A stretch of DNA of 48,407 nt from positions 1 through 48,407 of the forward strand of contig NZ_MPPI01000038.1 in assembly GCF_001895925.1 (NCBI RefSeq), given 5' to 3'. A program made the translations under genes and the position numbers. A model generated the notes under the pieces. It did not search any database. It was not told the DNA's origin and saw only the letters and a program-made list of their open reading frames with translations. The stretch's first letter is position 1. Every line of letters starts with the position of its first letter. The DNA comes from Phormidesmis priestleyi ULC007 (GTDB lineage Bacteria > Cyanobacteriota > Cyanobacteriia > Leptolyngbyales > Leptolyngbyaceae). Below, in pieces: positions 44,425-48,407 of this stretch.

Positions 44425-44467
44425 TGCGATCGCTCTTCAACTCCTTGAGGGATAAAGAGCGATCGCA
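44425..44467. repeat. HIP1-type hairpin, unit 3
   Basis: TGCGATCGCTCTT (44425-44437) pairs perfectly with AAGAGCGATCGCA (44455-44467). It lies between the stop of the C39-like gene (44496) and the start of the 50-aa gene (44393). On the minus strand it could end or attenuate the upstream transcript. Confidence 0.75.
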
Positions 44468-44495
44468 GATTTGGTTTGCAATAGTTACACAACTA

Positions 44496-45317
44496 TTACT
44501 TTCGGGGAAAATGCGCCCATACTCTACCGTTAGGACCAGCTAACGTATTCATCAGATCGTATGAGTAGGTTAGATTAGCACCCCGGTGTGGCTCTGCTGC
44601 TGAGTTGTGCTCGTAGAAAGGATCATTGCCGGGTGACCAGAAGATTTCTCCGTTTGGATCTTGAACGATAAATCCTTCGGAGTTATAGCCTGAGAGAACG
44701 ATAATGTGTCCACTAGGAGTGTAATCTCCTGGGCAGATCACGGGATTGCCACTAGCAAGATGCCGCTTGATTTCTTTCCAGGTTGCTGTAGTTACAAACT
44801 CATTTTCAAGACCATACTCTTGAAGGAGTTTAACTAGATGTGTATGATTGTAGCGATCTAAACCCTGACTCTCTATCCATAGATACAATTCATCTTCAAA
44901 ACTAGCGCCTTGTTTACGTTGCTTGATTCCATGAAACTGAAGAATCATTGCACAGCAGGTAACGTTACATGTAGTTGTTGGTGCAAAACGATTATCAAGT
45001 TGGTCGAGATGTTTAACATCAAGCCTAACCTCTGCTGGGAACGGTTCTTCTTGAGATGCTAGTGAAGTAGTCACGGTTAATTTAACTGTGTCTGCAATCA
45101 CATCAACGTGATCTGCGAAAGCAAACCATGTGTTTAGCCCTTTGAATGCAGTATCTTTGAAGGCAACTTTGATGTGATTGTTAGGGGCATCTGACTCTGA
45201 ATGAAGAGCCAGAATTGTTCCCGCAGTCAGAAATTGTTTCTCGTCATCAGGAAGTGTAGAAGCTTGCTCCGGGCTTTGCTTGAGAAATGTGTCTTGAAGA
45301 ATTTTAAGTCGTGACAT
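44496..45317 (-). CDS. C39-like cysteine peptidase with N-terminal SH3-like domain
   Basis: From the ATG at 45317 (GGAG upstream) the protein has 273 residues. Residues 1-75 (LKQSPEQASTLPDDEKQFLT, HIKVAFKDTAF, NTWFAFADHVDVI) look like a small beta domain often attached to cell wall enzymes. The second part is a papain-like peptidase of C39 type: TTTCNVTCCAMIL with catalytic C117, GHIIVLSGY with H204 and QDPNG with D220. There is no signal peptide and no transporter gene nearby. Peptide or peptidoglycan cross-link cleavage are both possible. Confidence 0.8.
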   Translation of the reverse strand: MSRLKILQDTFLKQSPEQASTLPDDEKQFLTAGTILALHSESDAPNNHIKVAFKDTAFKGLNTWFAFADHVDVIADTVKLTVTTSLASQEEPFPAEVRLDVKHLDQLDNRFAPTTTCNVTCCAMILQFHGIKQRKQGASFEDELYLWIESQGLDRYNHTHLVKLLQEYGLENEFVTTATWKEIKRHLASGNPVICPGDYTPSGHIIVLSGYNSEGFIVQDPNGEIFWSPGNDPFYEHNSAAEPHRGANLTYSYDLMNTLAGPNGRVWAHFPRK

Positions 45318-45374
45318 AGTTGTTCTCCATCGATCTTTGTGACTGGACAAATGCAGTTAGACGAATAAGCAGAT

Positions 45375-46208
45375 TTAGGGAGACAAGAACAGCTTTCTCT
45401 CCGCAGTTCTCCTTCTAACTAAACCTGGCAGAGCTTCCCCTCCGCCAAAAACGAAACGGAGGATTTGATCGGCTGCTCCTTGATAGTCTTCATCGTTCAG
45501 AAGCTTTCTCAAGGTAGAAGCTTCCAGAGTTCCTGCCCCTAAATTGAAAGTAAAGCTAACAAGAGCAGCAAACTGGTTATCGTCTAATGGAACGGTAATC
45601 AACTCACTTACTGCATCTTCAGCCGTTGCCAAATCGCGTCTGAGCAGATCTTCTGCCTCCTGAAGTGTGATGACTTTGATGTCAACATCACTTGGCTTTA
45701 CAGAATCAATGTTTCCAAATCCAATTGTTGCAACACCAACAGGATCAAAGTAGGCTGTTACATTTCCATCTGGGACGGACTGACCTTTTTGGGGACCCGA
45801 TTGAAATACCCCACGGTGATAACCTTCAAATTCTTTGATGAGATCTAGCCCTGCCTGGTTAATCCTTCGGCTCTGTGAGGAAAAAGCCTGAGTTGCCATT
45901 AGGACATCAAAATAAATCCCAGCCGTTTGTGGACCGATGACACCCTTTAGCACTCCAGAATCACCGAGCTTACGTGCAGCCTTGAAAGCACTTACTCCAT
46001 TCGCTGAGAAATCCAAACCTTTGCCGTCGCAAAATTGAATGAACTTATCTAATGTGGTGCGACCCACGACTCCAGGTACATCTAACTCCAATCTTTGCTT
46101 GAGTGTGTTGAACTTATCGACAGGTAGATTCACCAAAATATCCAAGGCATGGCTTTCTTTTTCAGACAGAGAACTTCTGTCGAGACCTTGTGTCGTTACT
46201 GTTGCCAT
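45375..46208 (-). CDS. GH24 lysozyme (phage endolysin type)
   Basis: The 277-residue protein ends in a T4/lambda-type lysozyme domain. IKEFEGYHRG holds the catalytic glutamate E128, TAYFDPVGVATIGFGN holds D155 and T161, completing the E-D-T triad, and LVSFTFNLGAGTL is the usual helix. It cleaves peptidoglycan between MurNAc and GlcNAc. The N-terminal 110 residues contain two similar segments, VPGVVGRTTLDKF and LKGVIGPQTAGIY, reminiscent of peptidoglycan-binding repeats. No signal peptide. First gene of the minus-strand lytic stretch. Confidence 0.9.
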   Translation of the reverse strand: MATVTTQGLDRSSLSEKESHALDILVNLPVDKFNTLKQRLELDVPGVVGRTTLDKFIQFCDGKGLDFSANGVSAFKAARKLGDSGVLKGVIGPQTAGIYFDVLMATQAFSSQSRRINQAGLDLIKEFEGYHRGVFQSGPQKGQSVPDGNVTAYFDPVGVATIGFGNIDSVKPSDVDIKVITLQEAEDLLRRDLATAEDAVSELITVPLDDNQFAALVSFTFNLGAGTLEASTLRKLLNDEDYQGAADQILRFVFGGGEALPGLVRRRTAERKLFLSP

Positions 46209-46296
46209 AGCTTCATCTCCAGATTCTTGTACTGAAACACATTGAGTTCTGCTGAATGTAATCTAGCTTCCGTTCATAACCTTCGTCAGTCGGGAA

Positions 46297-46329
46297 AAGG
46301 TCGGATAAAGGTCGGATAAAAGTCAGATA
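46297..46329 (+). repeat. Three 11-bp direct repeats upstream of the NB-ARC gene
   Basis: AAGGTCGGATA occurs at 46297-46307 and 46308-46318 and as AAAGTCAGATA at 46319-46329. The repeats follow each other without gap, so the period is one DNA helical turn. They lie in the 362-base gap 46209-46570, 242 bases before the NB-ARC start, where a regulator could bind. The rest of the gap holds only small hairpins (46426-46441, 46514-46533). Confidence 0.6.
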
Positions 46330-46570
46330 AAGACCAGCAAATTTACCAGCAAGCCTGATTAAATTTAGAAACAGGTTGAGAAAAATTACTGAGAAATTTG
46401 CCGGAAGGCAGGCTTCTAAAGCTGAATCTCTTCATAGAGATAAATTTCGGCTTTGGAAGCGGGTAACTCAACTGGAAGAAATCAGGGGTCGATCGCTACA
46501 ACACCAAAAATCTAGCAGAGCACTTGTTCTGCTACCGCATTGAGTCCGTTCGCCTGAGGAGATTGGGGTC

Positions 46571-48235
46571 GTGACCGTTGAAAAAGGACTAGAGCTTATT
46601 GAGCAGGTTTTACCAAAGGGACAGTTAAGCAAAGTTCAGGAAGTTGTGTTTCGGCACTCATGGGAAGGTCAGTCTTATAAAGAGATTGCCGAACAGTTTG
46701 ATTACAGCCTTGGTTACATCAAGGATACAGGTTCTGACCTCTGGAAACTGCTCTCTGATATCTTGGGAGAGAAGGTGACGAGGCGCGACTTTCAAGTTGT
46801 GCTGAAGCGAGTCATGAGGCAGCAGCGATCGAACAATGAAGAGGTAGGAGGAAATACCTATACTCCTATGCACAACAATGCTACATATACCCCACACCTC
46901 ACCTCTCATCAAGACTGGGGCGAAGCGATCGATGTTTCTATCTTTTACGATCGCACCCACGAATTAGCTCAACTAACCCAATGGATTCAGCACGATCGCT
47001 GCCGTTTAGTGACCATTCTGGGCATGGGTGGAATGGGCAAAACGTCTCTGTCTGTCAAATTAGCCGAGCAGGTGCAGAACGAGTTTGACTATCTAATTTG
47101 GCGCAGTTTACGTCATGCTCCATCGCTGCAAGAATTGTTAGCCGACCTGATTTCCTTGCTCTCAAATCAGCAGGAAGTGAAGTTACCAGAATCGGTTGAC
47201 AGCCAGATTTCGTGCTTGATGAACTATCTGCGCCAGCATCGCTGTTTGCTGGTGTTGGACAATGTGGAATCAATTCTTCAGAGCGGTGAACGGACTGGAC
47301 GCTATCGTCAAGGCTACGAATCTTATAGTCAACTGCTTGAACGGGTGAGTGATGGGCGGCATCAAAGTTGTTTGGTGTTGACTAGTCGAGAGAAGCCAGC
47401 AGAAGTCAGCATTCGAGAAGGACATACTCTACCTGTCCGATCGCTGCAATTAACGGGGCTGCCACTCTTAGAAGGACAAAAGATTCTGAATGAGAAGGGA
47501 TTATTCGATGCAAACTGTCAACCACTGATTGAACACTATAGCGGCAACCCTCTGGCACTTAAAATTGCAGCCACAACCATTCGATCGCTGTTTGACGGCA
47601 ATATTGAGGCTTTCTTGACGCAGGGAACGGTTGTCTTTGGCAACATTAGTGAGCTACTCGACCAGCAGTTCAACCGTCTCTCAGATTTAGAACAGCAGGT
47701 GATGTACTGGTTAGCGATCTCCCGTGAACAGGTGACACTGGAGGAATTGCGAGATGACATTGTGCCCAAAGTCTCACAGCGGAAATTGTTAGAGGCTTTA
47801 TCGTCATTGCAGGCACGAAGTCTCATAGAGATCAATGCTGTTGGTTTCTCCCAACAACCTGTGGTGATGGAATATCTGACCGAGCAGTTGGTGAGACAAT
47901 TCTACTACGACATTTCTGCTCACAAATTGACTTTCTTCAACCGTTACGCTTTAGTCAAGGCGCAAGCAAAAGATTACATTCGAGAAGCCCAAATCCGTTT
48001 GATTCTGCAACCTGTTAAAGACAAGCTGCTGTCAGCATTTGAAAATCAGCAGAACCTCGAAAATCACCTCAACCGTCTATTAGTTGCTCCACACAACGAA
48101 TTGTTGGAAAGTGGCTATGGAGCCGGGAATTTGCTGAATTTGTTCTGGCAACTGCACAGTGATTTGAGCGACGCAGAGAGCACGTTACACGATCGTGACT
48201 TCTCAAATCTAACGATTCGCCAAACATACTTACCG
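46571..48235 (+). pseudogene. NB-ARC protein with vMAP-type HTH, C-terminally truncated
   Basis: GTG at 46571 follows GAGGAG. The N-terminal 75 residues (YKEIAEQFDYSLGYIKDTGS) match the helix-turn-helix domain of vMAP-type cyanobacterial proteins. An NB-ARC ATPase follows: Walker A GMGGMGKTS (K157), Walker B CLLVLDN (D230), and SGNPLALKI. Full proteins continue with a pentapeptide or WD40 sensor. Here the frame reads LSDAESTLHDRDFSNLTIRQ, the start of such a repeat, then passes near 48235 into unrelated structured DNA and stops at 48313. The sensor domain is missing. Such proteins are STAND-type switches with proposed roles in signalling or defence. Confidence 0.8.
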
Positions 48236-48330
48236 GAACGGAGGGTTCGGGAACCCTTAAAGCCCCTAGCTTCAGATATGGGGATGTACAAGGGGTTCCC
48301 GCGCCGCTGTTAGGCGGCAGAGTCCGACAC
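48236..48330. mobile_element. Structured sequence interrupting the NB-ARC gene
   Basis: GGGAACCC at 48248-48255 can pair with GGGGTTCCC near 48292-48300, and inside it GCCCC and GGGG form a second stem; GCCGC/GCGGC form a third. Such nested hairpins without coding frame are typical of an IS or TnpB-element end, or of another small mobile RNA-producing element. Only one end is visible, and the window stops shortly after, so the family is open. Confidence 0.4.
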
Positions 48331-48407
48331 TTCTAGAAATCTTCACAAAATCATCCCCCTTTTTGTCGTACATTTGCATTAGTGGACAAGGTAATCAACC
48401 ACTTAAA

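Noticed and set aside
41744-46208. Complete prophage
   Set aside because: Only lysis-type enzymes are present; no integrase, terminase, capsid or tail genes occur in the window.
1-48407. The whole window being a plasmid because of CyRepA1
   Set aside because: anmK, pyrB, tyrA, pgi and mgtE are chromosomal housekeeping genes, so an integrated or embedded module is more likely. A chromid cannot be ruled out from the window.

Overview
The window looks like chromosomal DNA of a filamentous or Leptolyngbya-type cyanobacterium. The HIP1 octamer GCGATCGC and its core CGATCG are everywhere. Many proteins belong to cyanobacterial families (DUF2839, DUF1517, a Uma2 nuclease, a GAF protein of phytochrome type, an NB-ARC protein with a vMAP-type HTH). 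Housekeeping genes anmK, pyrB, tyrA, pgi and mgtE argue against a plasmid. Species assignment is not possible from the sequence alone.

Layout. 0.2-0.9 kb: hicAB toxin-antitoxin genes and an antitoxin-like remnant. 0.9-2.5 kb: a sensor histidine kinase split by a 172-bp MITE with an 8-bp target duplication; without the insertion the frame is intact. 2.6-10.4 kb: anmK, a Ser/Thr kinase, a Uma2 protein, a fused tandem MarR regulator, sixA, a DHH phosphoesterase and an HNH nuclease. 10.5-15.4 kb: a replication module. A 360-aa protein without a recognised family (minus strand) and a 1044-residue CyRepA1-type primase-helicase (plus strand) diverge from a 0.7-kb region with at least nine 17-bp iteron-like repeats, an inverted repeat and a predicted antisense RNA over the helicase start. 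15.5-24.8 kb: a TspO-like membrane protein, a GAF protein, an MBL-fold protein, a 3-methyladenine glycosylase, mgtE, pyrB and hypotheticals. 25-40 kb: an alpha/beta hydrolase, a DinG-like protein without the Walker A lysine, a lipoprotein with a DUF1517 gene, a KimA-like transporter, a pentapeptide protein, tyrA, pgi, a possible toxin-antitoxin pair, a lone LivM-type permease and a fasciclin protein. 40-46.2 kb: an accessory stretch on the minus strand with a catalase-like protein, two related small membrane proteins, a class 3 lipase, a 50-aa protein, a C39-like peptidase and a GH24 lysozyme, spaced by HIP1-containing hairpins. 46.5-48.4 kb: an NB-ARC protein whose C-terminus runs into a structured, probably mobile, sequence.

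Mobile DNA is present as small non-autonomous elements only. There are four MITE-like families (1777, 6051/37620, 22710, 40230) and two related 0.19-kb fragments resembling the right end of IS200/IS605 elements (18707, 28897). No complete transposase gene was seen.

The main point of interest is the plasmid-type replication module inside what looks like chromosomal DNA. Some cyanobacteria replicate their chromosome without DnaA, so this may be an integrated plasmid replicon or an alternative origin. The second is the 41.7-46.2 kb group of lytic enzymes without visible signal peptides, next to small membrane proteins. Functional links within both regions are inferred from position and domains only.
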